Source of the DNA: Allomyces arbusculus
Lineage: Eukaryota > Blastocladiomycota > Blastocladiomycetes > Blastocladiales > Blastocladiaceae
NCBI GenBank assembly: GCA_027604705.1
Contig: JADHYV010000049.1
Coordinates: 70,072-134,071 of the forward strand
Length of the DNA stretch: 64,000 nt
Direction of reading: 5' to 3'
A program made the position numbers and the translations under genes. Under the pieces are notes generated by a model. The model saw only the letters and a list, made by a program, of their open reading frames with translations, was not told the DNA's origin and did no database searches. Below, one piece after another: positions 41,632-53,773 of the stretch (position 1 is its first letter; the number at the start of each line of letters is the position of its first letter).

Positions 41632-44231
41632 ATGGCCAGCAGAAGTGACGACAACGGCGACCCGCGCTCGGGCACATCGGCCAGCGGCCATTTGGGGCTC
41701 GGCCAGGCCATGTCACGGTTGCCTACAGCAGCCGCGTCGGCCCTACTCGAAATGGCTGGTGTCAGCGCTGGTGCCAGTCCTGGTGTAGGTCCTGGTGCAG
41801 GTCCTGGTGCAGGTGCTCGGTCCGACAACCACGGGTCGGACCACACTTTGCTGCCGACGGCCGCCACGTGGCACGGCCAGTCGCAGTCCCTATCGGTCTT
41901 GCTCCACTCCATTGATCCAAGCCCGGCAACCTCGACCTACAGCGCGAGCTCGGCACGACCGGTTCTCTCGGCGATCCAGACGATGCTCGGCCCAATGTCG
42001 CCGTCAACGCCGAGCGCAGGCGACGAACCGCAGTCCTTGGACGCGGCATTAGCTGCTGCTGCTGCCGCGACGACCGCTGCTGCAACGACCTCTGCAACGG
42101 CCGCCGTCGGCTCGCCCATCGTGTTGATGCCCTCGTTGGACAGCACCTCGAGCACGTCCACCACTTATCCGCTGCCTCCGCTCCCCAACGCCGCGTCGCT
42201 GGCCACGAGCACCTATCTCGCACCCCTCCCGCCGCCGCCGCCTCCACCACCCTCGCACGTCCTCGCCGCGGCACCCGTCGACGCGACGGCTCCGTTTGGC
42301 GACCAACTGGGCGTGCCGATGCCCTTGTTCCCGGTGGACGTGCCCGGTAGCACCGCTGTGCCTCTCGCACCGAAACCGGCGCAGCCGAGCGAGTCGACCG
42401 AGCGGCCGCCGTTCCCGCTGGCGACGGTGATCGCGCACGCGATCGTGTCAACGCCGGCCAAGCGCGCGACACTCGCTGAAATTTACGCATGGATGGTGGA
42501 GACGTATCCGTACTACCGCACGTGCACGACCAACTGGAAGGTACGGTGGCGTTGTGTTGCTTTGTGCCGTGTTGAAATTGCATCGCGCTGCGTGGTTCTT
42601 TTGCGGCGTTGTGTTGCGGTGTTGCGGTCTTGCGTTGCGTTGTTGGTGTTGCGCTGATGCGTTGTTGCGCTGGATTTTGCGTTGCGCGCTGCGTGGTTGT
42701 GTTGCTTGCTTGCTTGTGATCCACTCTGACACTGATCGAGTATGCGCGCGCACGATTCCGCATATAGAACACGGTCCGCCACACCTTGTCGGTGAACAAA
42801 GGCTTCGTGCGGCTCGACAAGACCATCCACCATCTTGGCAAGGGCTGCTACTGGACGCTCGACTCGGTCAACGGCCCACCGCTGCTCGATCGACCCTCGC
42901 AACGACGGTCCGGGTGGGACGACTCGCGCCGTTCGCGAGCGCGCAAGAGCAGCAAGGGCGTGACGCGCGTTTCGACCGACGTGGCTGCTGCTGCCGCCGC
43001 TGCCGCCGCGGTAGGCGCGTACCCGAGCCCGGCGTCGGCCAATTCCTCGGGCACGACAGGAACCGCTAATGCTAGTGGCGTGCCGTTCATGCCCGGTATG
43101 GTCCCCGCGGCGCGCTCTGACACCGGGTCTGTCGCGCCGGCAAGCCAGCCGGCATCTCCTGCAGTCGCGAACGTGCTTGGCGTCGAGCCCGGTTGGACGC
43201 ATGCCGACTTCTCGCGGTTGCTCGAGACGGTCGCGACGGGACCGCCGCCATCGACTTTGTCCACACCGCGACCCGCCGCCGCGGTCAATTTGGGAGGACA
43301 AGCTGCGGCGGGATTGGGCCAACATGCTGGACCGCAGCAAGCCCCAACTTTCGCGCCCTCGTCGACGGCATCCTACGCGCACGGTACGAGCGGCACACAC
43401 GCGTCGCAGCACCACGGGCACGCCGTGCCCTTACCGCAGCAGCAATCATCGCACGCGCTGCCGCAATCGCTGCCGCAGTACCAGGCGCCGTCGATGCACC
43501 ACCAGCCGATGCAGCACCCGCCGTCGTCTCATCAGCAGCAGCAGCACCCGCAGTCGCAGCAGCCGCATGCGCTGATGCAACAGCAGCGGCAGTACGCAGC
43601 GTCGGCACTCGTACAATCTGATCCGGCCAACGCTCAGCGATACGGCGCACCGATCGCGCATTATACACCAAGTCACCAGCATGCGACGCAGTCCTCGCAG
43701 CCGAGCCATTTACATGCGGCGACCGCGCATGTTCCTCAGCATGTGACTCAAGGACCCCCCGCGCAGTACTATCCATCAACTGCGCATGCGACTGACACGG
43801 GCTCGGCCGCAACGCATCATGCGCGATCGACGGGCGGGGCGCCCGTGTATGCGGCCGCCATGAGTTATCAAGCTCCGGCGCACCAGCAGTTCTACGGCCA
43901 GCAACAGCCGCAGCCACACCATCACGTCGCCGCGCCACCGCAGCAGCAGCCCGCGTACCACGCTACGCAGCCGGCGTATCAGCAACCCGCACAGCCTGCG
44001 TATCAAACGCCCACGCAAGTGCCTCCGCACTCACATCACCATGCGCAACCTCCACCGCCGCACCCGCACACACAACCGCACCCGCACGCGCATTCTCTCC
44101 CGCACGCGTCATATATGGGCCACGGCGCGGTGGTCGTGACGGCGCCCACATCGGCGGTGCCTGCCTATGTCTCGGGAGTATCAGCGCCCACTCCGGCGCC
44201 AGGTCATAGAGGCGCGCATCAACAACTTTAG
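41632..44231 (+). CDS. Forkhead transcription factor
   Basis: Two exons, 41632-42540 and 42768-44231, in phase 0; 790 residues from the first ATG in frame. The forkhead winged-helix domain spans about residues 256-345: RPPFPLATVIAHAIVST, then KRATLAEIYAWMVETYPYY, and across the intron TNWKNTVRHTLSVNKGFVRLDK, the recognition helix with NxxRHxLS. The N-terminus is Ala/Ser/Pro-rich; the C-terminus is a very long Gln/His/Pro-rich region, probably an activation domain. No FHA domain is seen in this model. Fungal forkhead factors regulate cell-cycle and development genes. The intron (227 bases) is well above the local norm and full of TTGCG-type words. The 5' end could lie further upstream. Confidence 0.9.
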
Positions 44232-44743
44232 CCAGTTCTTTCTTTGAATTGTCCTTTTTCTCATTTCTGTCGCGTTGTCCCGATCTTTTTTTTTCCACGT
44301 TTTGGTTTTGGTTGGCGTGTGTTGTGAATCCTTCTGATTCCAGTAGAATATTGTCACAGGGGGGAGTGCATGCTTTGGGATATTTACGTTCTACCATGCT
44401 TTTCCGGAAGACATCTGGGTTCCTTACCTGCGCGGCCTTACCTTCGTGGCCGATCGCGCCAAGGTCGGTCGCTGCTTGTGCTCTCTCGGTCGCCACGAAG
44501 GCAATCAGCTGGGCAGTCTACTCCGCGGGAAGCAAGCAGCACACACACCAAAACTGCCTGATCTTCCTGTACCATGGTCATCACCAACACCTGCTCAAAA
44601 CTGGGTCCCGCGCGTGTATATATCGTGGTTGTACGGCGAAACAGAAACGAAACGAGGGGTGCGCGGGACGCCGCGGTGGTATACAACAAAAATCGCAACC
44701 GAAATAAAACGCAACCACAACAGGGACACTACCTGCTCTCATC
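44232..44743. other. Intergenic, convergent gene ends
   Basis: 512 bases between the forkhead and channel genes. No supported gene. Confidence 0.5.
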
Positions 44744-47700
44744 TCAATCCAACTCGATATGCTTCCCCAGCGGACTCGGCAACGGCGCCGTCCCCGTGCG
44801 CACTCGATCGCCCGCCGATGCCGTTGTCGTCGCCTCCGACCTGTCATCGAGCGACTCCGGGTCCGCATACAAGACGACCGGCGACATGGCCGAGTCTGGC
44901 ACGATCGCGAGCGGCCTGGGTGTCCCACGGGTCCCGTCCCTTGCTGGCGGCGGGCGCAGACTCGCCGCCGAGACATCAGCCTCGGCATCGGCTGTTTCCG
45001 GGAACGACGACGCCGACACCGACGCGGCTACTTGCTGCATTGACGCCGTGAAATTATGCGGATAGGCCGATGCCGACGACGTCGATGCTGTCGGTGGCGG
45101 GACCAGGACGGGCACTGGCGGAACTGGCGCCAACAAACTCGGCGAGGCCGGGATCGACGCGGATCGCCGCTGCGTGAGGGCGTTTCGGTTCTCGGACGGG
45201 CGCACAGTCAAGTCGTCGACAGTGAAATCCTTGCGCACGTCGCGGTCCCGCGGCGCAAACGCCGGCGCGTCGTTTGAGACCGCGTACCGGTCGTAGTGGT
45301 GGCACTGAGTCAAATCGAACCGGCCGGGATGCACGGGGTTGGCGGGTAACCACATGGCCGACGGTAACGGCGTCCACAGACTCGGCGGGTAATACGTCTG
45401 CGGGTTTGCGTCGCGCACTTCATTGAACGCGGCACGCTGGCTCGCGTTCGATTCGACCGACGTGGAGGCGGCCACGCTCACGTCGGACTCACTCCCGTCG
45501 TCGGTTGCGGATGTGCGCGACTCGCCGCCGCCAGTGCCGCCCGTCATGACCGACGCGAACAGTTGCGACCGGCGGTTCCGGACCCGTGGCCGGGTTTGCG
45601 ACGCCTGGCTGTGCGTCGACGCCATGTCGAGCGCGATCTTGCCGATCCCGACAGACTCGTCCTCGTTCGCGAGCGCGGGCGAGGTCGCCTTGACAAGGTC
45701 GACCGACCCGGTCGTGCGCGTGCGGAACGGCGACGTAATCGCGGGCGCCGAGAGCATGTGTCCAATGTTGCCGAGTCGCGGGCGCGCGCCGGCCTCGGGA
45801 CTGCTCCCCGCCGCATTACTAACCGGACCGCCCCCACCGCCGCCGTCTTGGTCTGACGACTGGCCCGCAGCGAGTTCGTGCGCCTCGTCGAGGAGCACTT
45901 GCCGCTGCAAGACTTCCACGGGCGCGTGCATCGCGCGCGGCTTGACGTAGTGCGAGATATAGAACCGGAACCAGAGCGTGACGCCGAAAAGCGGGAACAT
46001 GAGCGCGGCACCCACATAAATTTGGTTGGTGGCGAGCAACCCGGCCATACAGATCTGGAACAGGAACACGCCGTAGAGGACCCATGTGCACACGTCGTGC
46101 CAGATCCGGCCGCGCGTCTCATACTGCGGCACCGAGCAGAACAGGAGCTGGTGCTTGTAGACGACATAGCCGAGCGCAAAGTAGAGCAGTGCCGCCGGCA
46201 GGATCAGCGGATGGATAACCGAGTAGACGATGGCGATCACGAGAATCAGCGCCGACGAGCACCAGTAGTAAAAATACTGGAACATCCACGGCTGCCGCGC
46301 GCGTTGCAGGTCGCGTGGGGTCTTGGCGACCCATCGGCTCGTTTGGTACCACGCGACAAACAGACCCCAGTTGATTTGCAGCAGCTCGCACCCGTGCAAG
46401 TTGGCCTGGAAGATCGCGTAGCCAATGTAAAAGTTCGCGCCTTTTGGGATGGCCTTGGCCACGAGCAGGACCACGTTCGACAAAGTGGCGGATGCGTTAT
46501 TTGACGTGGTGAGCCCCGGAATCTCCAGCGGTAAGAAGAAGAACAAGTTGAGCAGCGTCGAGATGAGTGTTTGCCCGATCGTAAACCTTCAGAGTTGACA
46601 GAGTTGGGGGGGGGGGGGGCTGGTCAGTCTACGCGCCAACGCACAGGTCACAGCAGCGGCAGCAGAAAGACAAAGATGCGGTACGTGAGGAGAATGTTGA
46701 ACAACAGAAAGTGAAAGTAGGCGCGCGTGAGCCGGTCGTTGAAGTCGCTCTTGGCATAGTACCCCTGCATCGCGAGCAGACCCATGAACAAGTAGGGCAA
46801 GATAATGTTGAACACGGTCGCCGTGAACGTCGGCAACACCGACGAGATAAACGACTTCATCCAGAGACTGCTTTCGGCAATCGGCCGCAAAAACTTGACG
46901 ACCTGCACGATCTGGTCAAAGTTGGCGAGCGCGACCACGAGCGAGATCGGAATGATCCAGATAAACGTCGTGAACCCAATCACAATGTTGATGACGAGCC
47001 GCACGATCCACCGCCGCGACGAGTCCGAGAGGGCAAACGACGACCAAATAATGTCACGGGGTTCCGGCGCCATTTTGATCCGCGTGCCCGGTGCCTGCAT
47101 GATATAGGTCTGCGCGCAAATCGCGGCATCGACGGGACTGTTGAACGTGACAAATGCCGTCGACGTGACCTTGAACTTGTCCTGCACGTGCCCGAAATCG
47201 CGGTAGACGCGCACTTTGGCGTCGTGCTTGAGCAGTTTTTGCAGACTGTAGTCGATCGTGTAGACGTAGTGGTCGAGCTGCGACAGGTGCCGCGGCTGGT
47301 ACTTGTGCAACAGCTCGCGGTTCGCAGGATGCAGCAAGAAATCCCACGTCAGGTCCTTGATGTCCTTGGGTGGTGGCGGGCCGGGCGGTTCGACGCCGTG
47401 GAACGACAGGTTCGTGAAGCTAAAGAGCGACGGCTGTCGCGACTGTGCGAGTGTGGCAATGCCCGACTCGCGGCTGATTTCGCCGCTACCACCGAGCGGA
47501 CCCGGGCTCACGACGCCGATACTCGCCGAGTTGTTGGCGGTCGTGCCCGCTGACGGCCCAAAAAGCGTCGACAGGTAGTGCGGCACGGACCCGGGCATGG
47601 CGACCGACGACCCGCTGGACATGCGCGTGAGCTCGATCGTGATATCGGGTGCACTGGGCCGGCGCGACGCGACGCGCGCTTCTGGGTCCAGCGCTGCGCT

Positions 47701-49048
47701 CACAGTACGTCCCGTCGTCCCAGCACTCGCTAACGTCTGCCGCCCCGCCGTTGGAAAGTCATCATCCCCGTCTGAATCGGTCGAGTCGCCATCGTCGGGT
47801 GTGGTTCTGGCACTGCGAAATAGCGTCATTTGGCGCATCAGTTTCCCCGGCCGTGGCCGCGGTCGGTCCGGCACGTCGTTGCTGCGCGCGAGCGATGGGA
47901 ACCATTTGCACAGCGTGAGCCGTGCCGACCGAATCAGCGGTGTCCCAAACCACGACGACAGTTCGCCGTCGCAGTAATTCTTGGCGAGTTTCATGTGCGC
48001 AATCTCGAGCGCGCGCAGATAGGCGTTGCGCTTGTCGATGCGGTGCTCGAGTTTCCCAAACTGTCGGCAAAACACGACCGTTTCAATCTCGCCGAGCCGC
48101 AAGTGCTGGAAGTAGGCGCGCAGGCGTTCCTCGGACTGCAAGTCCTCGGGGATGCCCTTGATCAGGACCGACCGCACGTGGACCGCGTCCTGCGCGACTT
48201 CGAGTACGATGGCCTGATGCAGCCGTTCCGTGAACCACAGGTAGTTGTGGTAGAGCAGCAGCATGATCATGCCGGAGACGAGGTAAGTGAAGAGCGCGTG
48301 GAAGTAGAAGACGGAGCTGCCGGCAGGCACGTTCAGCATCGAGTAGGTGTCGAGCGCGCCAATCAGCGAGAGCGGAATTTTGCCGTCGGCGTCGGTCGCG
48401 TTGGCGAGTTGCGGCGAGACCGTGGTGTTGAGATCCATAGCTCGCGGGCGAAGCGTGGGTGGGTCAACGAGCCATTCGGCTGCCCAAGTCGGCAAGGTCG
48501 GGGGCGACCACGATGGCGATTCCGTGGGTGCTGGAGACACGTCGACCAGGTGCGCCGCGGACGAGCCGGCCGGGGCCGGGTGTGCAGCGTTGTCGGCGCG
48601 CGTAAACGACGCGTGGATCGGCACGAGCGTAATGGCGACGGTAAAGCAGAGAATGAGGCAGATTTGCATGCACATGCGGTTGAACCGCAAGAACACGGTC
48701 GCGTCGAGCCCGAGTCGCTCAATGATTTCTTCTTCGCTCGTGGCTATTACGCGGCGAAAGAGCGCCCATAGTCCGGGCGGCGGTGGCGGTTCCGTCGAGC
48801 TGATAAATTCGGGGAACGAGCAGCTCGCGGGGTTAGCCGCGTCAGAAGCGACGGGGAACCAGAACAAGCGAGCCAACATACTCGCTGGCGATGCATCTGC
48901 CCTCGTAGAGATGACGAAACGTCGGCGAGCGGCGGAAATAGGCAAATCCGCCGACGCAGAGCACGGTGATGGTGGTGGTCAGGACGATTTGCAGGCCGAC
49001 ACCGGTCAGGCTGGTGCCGTAATTCTTGGCCTGATCCAGGGTCGCCAT
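44744..49048 (-). CDS. CSC1/OSCA/TMEM63-type mechanosensitive cation channel
   Basis: Three exons on the minus strand: 49048-48882, 48799-46652, 46586-44744; phases close, 1,385 residues. An N-terminal membrane helix (IVLTTTITVLCVGGFAYF) is followed by PPPPPGLWALFRRVIATSEEE and FLRFNRMCMQICLILCF, then a long lumenal loop, another helix, and the cytosolic domain (VRSVLIKGIPEDLQSEERLR, TAFVTFNSPVDAAICAQ). The pore block is APEPRDIIWSSFALSDSSRR then RLVINIVIGFTTFIWIIPIS and many helices to YVKPRAMHAP. The C-terminal cytosolic tail (about 400 residues, Ser/Pro-rich) is unusually long. Family members are calcium-permeable channels gated by osmotic or mechanical stress. The second intron holds a 14-G run (46606-46619) and has a weak donor, GTGACC. 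Confidence 0.92.
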
Positions 49049-50169
49049 GGCGAGCGCCGGGACCGCACCGATGAGCGGGGCGTCGACGAGCGCGTTAAGG
49101 TCGCGGCAAGAATGGGATCAGAGAGCCGTGATCGTTGGAGCAGGAGGGCGGCCGGGAGCCAGAGGATGAGGAGCGCGTGCGCGCGGAGCCTTGCCGTGTC
49201 GTGCTGTCGGATGCGTGCCGTGTCGTGCTGTCGGGATCTCGGGCGCCAAGAATCGCTGCTCGTTGCTTGTGCCGCGGGCCAAGTCCATGCCAGTCCGACG
49301 AAGCGCCGTCGCCCCCAAGTCCACAACTGGTCGTCGCTGCTTGACAATGCAACACAATCTCGAGCAGGGCCGGTGCGTGTCGACGGCCAGATGGGACAGA
49401 TTGCAGCGCGGCTCCGGAGGTAGGCTTGGCGGCTCCTGGTGCTCTGGTGAGCGCACGGGCCCGCAGAATCGCGCGAGAGTCGCAGAAAGTTGCAGGCACT
49501 TGGTGCGCAAGAGGTCCAAGGGCGTGGTTGGGGTGATATTGTTCAGGTCGTCGTCGTCGCCGTCGTCGTCGCCGTCGTCGTCGCCGTCGTCGTCGTTGTC
49601 GTGGGCGAGGCCCTGCTGCTCGCAGGCGATGAAGTTCGCGGCCAAAGACTGTTTTCCCAGTTGGGCATTCTGCGGTCCAAGGAAATTGGCGGTAGAGGAC
49701 ACACGTGTGTTGTTACGACCATGCTGATGTATGTGACATTCAACGCCCTTTCCTCGCCCACCGCACACCTTTGCACAGACAGTGTCGAATCCTGCCTGCA
49801 CCTTCCTGGCACAATCCCCCTCTCGCCTAAGGACATATCAACATGGTGGTCCGTAACCACCCGCTGCAACGCCATCGAATGCACCGCGCTCGCCCAGCAC
49901 CTCCGCCATGACCGATTCACGACCACCACCGCCCGCTGTTGCCGCCGCCGTCGTCGCGAACCCGCGCAGCCGCAATAGAACACTGCGCTCGAGCGGCTAA
50001 ATCGCTGCCCTCCGAAACCCACCCTGCACGCTCGCCACTTTGGCTCGGAGCGGCACGTCGTGACCACGGGCAAGCGACAATTTCCAGGGCGGCGGCAACA
50101 GCAGTGGGAATTGGTCACTTGGCAGTTCTGGGCGGCCGTGCACGGTCGATTCTACCACCACGCCAACGG
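49049..50169. other. Divergent intergenic region
   Basis: 1,121 bases between the channel gene (minus) and eS27 (plus). A CGTCGTCGTCGC repeat lies at about 49550-49602. No supported gene. Confidence 0.5.
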
Positions 50170-50670
50170 ATGGATACTCACGTCCACCCCACCCGCGAAC
50201 CCACTATCCCGTCCCTACGACCCTGCTACTCGTCGTCAACTTCGTCACTCCGCTCGTTTTCTCCGTAACGGCACTCGCTCGCTGAAAAAATGGCGAAATT
50301 GCGTCGCCCCGGGGTCATTTTGCTCGTCAACAGTTGGCCGTCGATCTCCTGAACCCCTCGCTCGAGTCGCAGAAGCGCAAGCACAAGCTCAAGCGCCTTG
50401 TGCAGGCCCCGAACTCGTACTTCATGGACGTTCGTTGCGGCGGTATGTCATTTTTCGCATTTTGGACACTGCCGAATACTTCGGACTCGATGAACTCATT
50501 TCCGTTGCTCTTGCCAAAATCTAGGCTCGGGTTGCGCGGCCATCAACACGGTCTTCTCGCACGCGCAGACGGTCGTCCTGTGCCAGTCGTGCCAGACTGT
50601 CCTGGCCACCCCGACCGGTGGTAAGGCTCGCCTGACTGAGGGCTCGTCGTACCGCGCCAAGGCCAACTAA
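50170..50670 (+). CDS. RPS27: 40S ribosomal protein eS27
   Basis: Exons 50334-50442 and 50525-50670 are firm: [35 protein letters not shown], then [18 protein letters not shown] and [11 protein letters not shown]. The start lies in an upstream exon. The best candidate is 50170-50181, ATG plus three codons before donor GTCCAC, in phase 0, giving 88 residues; this first exon is tentative. eS27 is a zinc-ribbon protein of the small subunit head. Oddly, the first Cys pair is C-GGSG-C rather than the C-x2-C (CPGC) of other eukaryotes, and no alternative splice site with AG or GT restores the normal spacing. Confidence 0.88.
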
Positions 50671-51248
50671 GATTGCATTTTGGTTGGTGTTGGTTGAGGG
50701 TGAATTCCATGGTTCTGTGAATAATACAGAATTCATCCAAACCATTTTTGAACCAGATAGCGTTTGCGTTGCTCTGCACCATGCTCGCAAGGCCGCTTTC
50801 GTCTCAGCTTTCAGAGCCCTGGCCACGACGTCGCTCAGATTTGTCGTCTCGCACCTTCTGGATCCTGGTGCCGGATTCGTAACCATTTCTCCAACGTTCG
50901 GTCCGTGCAAGGCGTCCTTCAGTCTGCTTTTGCCGCCTTGGAAGAGCGACATAATGGTGTGCGGATCGCGATGCTCGACGGGCCACTCTTCTGTTCATCT
51001 GCGTCTTTGCGACGTGGGGAATGTCTCTCGCAGTCGGCGGCCGCCCTCCCTTCCAACCGACAGAGGTTCGTGCAAAGCGGCATGGAGCGGCGCATCCTTG
51101 CTCAGGGCAGGCCGGTAAACAACGAAGGGGTCGATTCCCGCAGCAGCCGTACAATCTACAACAACGCACGCGCGTGCATGCCTCCTCCACCAAGACCCAA
51201 AACGTGGAGCCGCGCCGCGCCGCATGCCCAATGCCGCACGCACGCGCG
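50671..51248. other. Intergenic, convergent gene ends
   Basis: 578 bases between eS27 and the p24 gene. Nothing recognised. Confidence 0.5.
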
Positions 51249-52122
51249 CTAGATGAGCTTCTTGGCCTGGAAAAACTTGCGCAGGTAAAAGATTTGCCAT
51301 GCGCCCACGGTCAAGAGCGTCGCAATCGAAAAGAACGAGAACCACATGACGCGCGAGTTGGTCGATTCTGTCCGGTGGAGAAAAGTTGTGTAGCCGAGCC
51401 AAGCGCAAAGTCAGTCGTCGCGTCGCATCGCATCCCGTTCCGCTACTCAGAGGAAGTCGTGCGGCAGTCGACAACGTACCGTTCGTGTCGCGCATGCGTG
51501 ATTCGCGCGCCTTGAGGTACTCCATTTCATCGACAATCTCCTCCATGACGGACTCGAGCCGGCGCATTTCAATCTCGACGGGCAGCAGGTGGTTGGTCTT
51601 GTCGTCGAACGCGTCGTCGTCGACGGCCTCGGCGCCCGTATCGAGCGTCAGGGCAATGTTGCGCGTGAGCGTTGGTGACGGTTGGAACCCTGGTCATTGA
51701 TCTCGCCGTCAGCGTTTTGCGCCCATTACCAAGCAGGCACGCAGACGAATGCGCGTACCATCGGTCAAGGTGTTGGTAAAGCACACTGACACCTCGGCAT
51801 GGTCCTGGGTCGTAAACGCAAACCTGCCCTTGCCCGTGGCCGCGTTTTGCCGCTTGTAGTACTGATTCTGATGCATGCCGGCGTCGGACACGTGCACGTC
51901 GATTTGCTGGTGCTCGCCGGGCCCAATCTCGTACTCGCCGCGCACAAAGACGTTGCGGCCAATGTACATCGACAGGCACCGCTGGTTCTTGTCGACGGTG
52001 CCGGGTTGCAGCGCAGGGAGTTCAAACTTGACGGCCGAGGCAGTCGACACGGCAAGCGCGAGAATGGCGAGAACAGCCAGTGCCGCAGCAGAGGTCCAGG
52101 AGAATGGCGATCGCGGTGCCAT
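51249..52122 (-). CDS. p24/EMP24 family cargo receptor
   Basis: Three exons on the minus strand: 52122-51759, 51689-51480, 51367-51249; phases close, 230 residues. Signal peptide ([17 protein letters not shown]), GOLD domain with [12 protein letters not shown] and two Cys (NQRCLSM, VSVCFTN), a coiled coil ([37 protein letters not shown]), one membrane span, and a cytosolic tail [10 protein letters not shown]. The tail has the FF and dilysine-type signals for COPII and COPI. These proteins cycle between ER and Golgi and load cargo such as GPI-anchored proteins. YLKxRExRMRDTNEST suggests the delta (Erv25) group, but I do not fix the subfamily. Confidence 0.93.
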
Positions 52123-52626
52123 GGTCTGTCAGGCGGGGTAGTCGCGGGTGCAGAGGAGCGTGGCGGCGCAAAAGGTCCAGCAAACAGGACAAGTCGGCGT
52201 GCTGCAGCTGTCGATACGGAGGGTCCACGGGATCTAGCCCGCGGGTTGGCAACGGCCGTGGCAAACGTTGCAGCGTGCGTGCGGGCGTCGGTTGCGCGTG
52301 GTCCAAGGCCGGTTGAAGGCGGCGCTCGAGGAATGGAGGTCGTCGAGCAGCAGCAAACGGACTTGGCCGTGATCATGTCTTGCTCGGCCACCTTTCCACG
52401 TTGAATCGTGCCACGCCTGTCATGATCCTACCTATCCGTCCACCGCACTCCACCGCACGCTGGTGGTGCCGATGTCCTGCCGAAACATTGTGCCGGCGTA
52501 CCGGCATATCCAATCCAATATAATTTCCACGACGTTCAAAGCCGCGACTCGACGCAACTATTTTGATTGTGAACCGACCGACCCGTGGCCGCTCCGACTA
52601 TTTGAACAGGCAAACAATCAGCAACC
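52123..52626. other. Divergent promoter region
   Basis: 504 bases between p24 (minus) and NAA20 (plus), holding the CCAAT pair described separately. No gene seen. Confidence 0.5.
52510..52524 (+). promoter_or_regulatory. Tandem CCAAT boxes with TATAAT
   Basis: CCAATCCAATATAAT: two CCAAT pentamers back to back, overlapping a TATA-like hexamer, about 105 bases before the NAA20 ATG. Regulatory role inferred from position. Confidence 0.45.
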
Positions 52627-53549
52627 ATGACGACCTTGCGCCGGTTCAGGACCGATGACCTCTTCACGCTCAACAACATGTCCGTTGCCGCCCAAGAACA
52701 TGCTCAGTGGCGCTCTATTCTTGCAAGGATCAACGGGACTCATTCTTGCATCGCCGCGTAGTAACCTGGATCCGTTGACGGAAAATGTGCGCCAAACATC
52801 ATCGGCAAGCCAGCACGGTTCGACGATCATTGAAAAATAACGCTGCGCGCTTGTTCGACAGTACAACATCTCCTTTTACCTGACCTACCTCGCGCGGTGG
52901 CCCGACTACTTTTCCGTCGCCGAGTCGGCGTCCGGTCAGGCCATGGGTTATGGTCCGTTACTTGCCCTTTGTGCACAACCAGATCAACGCATCGAGCGCC
53001 TCACTAAAATCGACGGTTATTGTCGCATACGGCAGTCATGGGCAAGGCTGAAGGGCGTGGCAAGGAATGGCACGGTCACGTCACGGCGTTGACCGTCGGT
53101 CCCGCCTTCCGTCGCTTGGGGCTCGGCAAGCAGTTGATGCAAGTGCTCGAAGACGTGTCCGAAAAGATGTGCGTGTTCCCTACCTTCTCCACCCGACATT
53201 GAGCGGCACTGACGTTCCGGCCCATTCAATAGCTACAACGGCTACTTTGTCGACCTGTTTGTGCGCGCTTCGAATGCCGTGGCGATCAGCATGTACGAGC
53301 AGCTCGGGTACACAACGTACCGACGCGTGCTCGAGTATTATTCCGGCACGCGACCTGAAGATTCTGAGGATGCGTTGGGTTCGTTTCGTTCGATTGCGCT
53401 TTGATGGTCCGTCCAGCTTCCGTCGGTGAACCTGACCGTGTTTCTCTGCATTATCAGATATGCGAAAAGCGCTACCACGAGACGTGACCAAGGAATCGGT
53501 CATTCCGCTCAAGCATCCAGTGCGACCCGAGGACATCAATTTTGACTAA
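52627..53549 (+). CDS. NAA20: NatB N-terminal acetyltransferase catalytic subunit
   Basis: Six exons: 52627-52679, 52762-52786, 52862-52952, 53036-53168, 53233-53378, 53458-53549; phases close, 179 residues, the family size. It acetylates the N-terminal Met of proteins starting Met-Asp/Glu/Asn/Gln, with the NAA25 auxiliary subunit at the ribosome. Motifs: MTTLRRFRTDDLF, NLDPLTENYNISFYLTYLAR, WPDYFSVAE, the acetyl-CoA site RRLGLGKQLM, NGYFVDLFVRASNAVAISMY and QLGYTTYRRVLEYYSG, ending DMRKALPRDV and KHPVRPEDINFD. The second exon is only 25 bases. The last donor is GTTCGT, again forced by frame. Confidence 0.96.
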
Positions 53550-53773
53550 AGCATTGTCGCGATCGCTGTTGTGTCGTTTTCAATGATTTTGGATTGCAAC
53601 GTGGGCATCCTTGCGGTCGTTGCCTTGAGAATGTTAATCCGATTTCGCTGAAGTACAACAAAGCGTTGCTAAAGTGTATCCGAATTTTATCTTTGAACCG
53701 CACATTAAACCCAACAAAATCACCAAACCTGAAAGAGCAAAAAAACGACCACCCACGCAACCACCACAACGAT

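Noticed and set aside
40990-41788. Two 200-250-codon plus-strand frames upstream of the forkhead gene
   Set aside because: No recognisable domain, Arg/Thr/Pro-rich, and no splice solution into the forkhead frame that I could defend.
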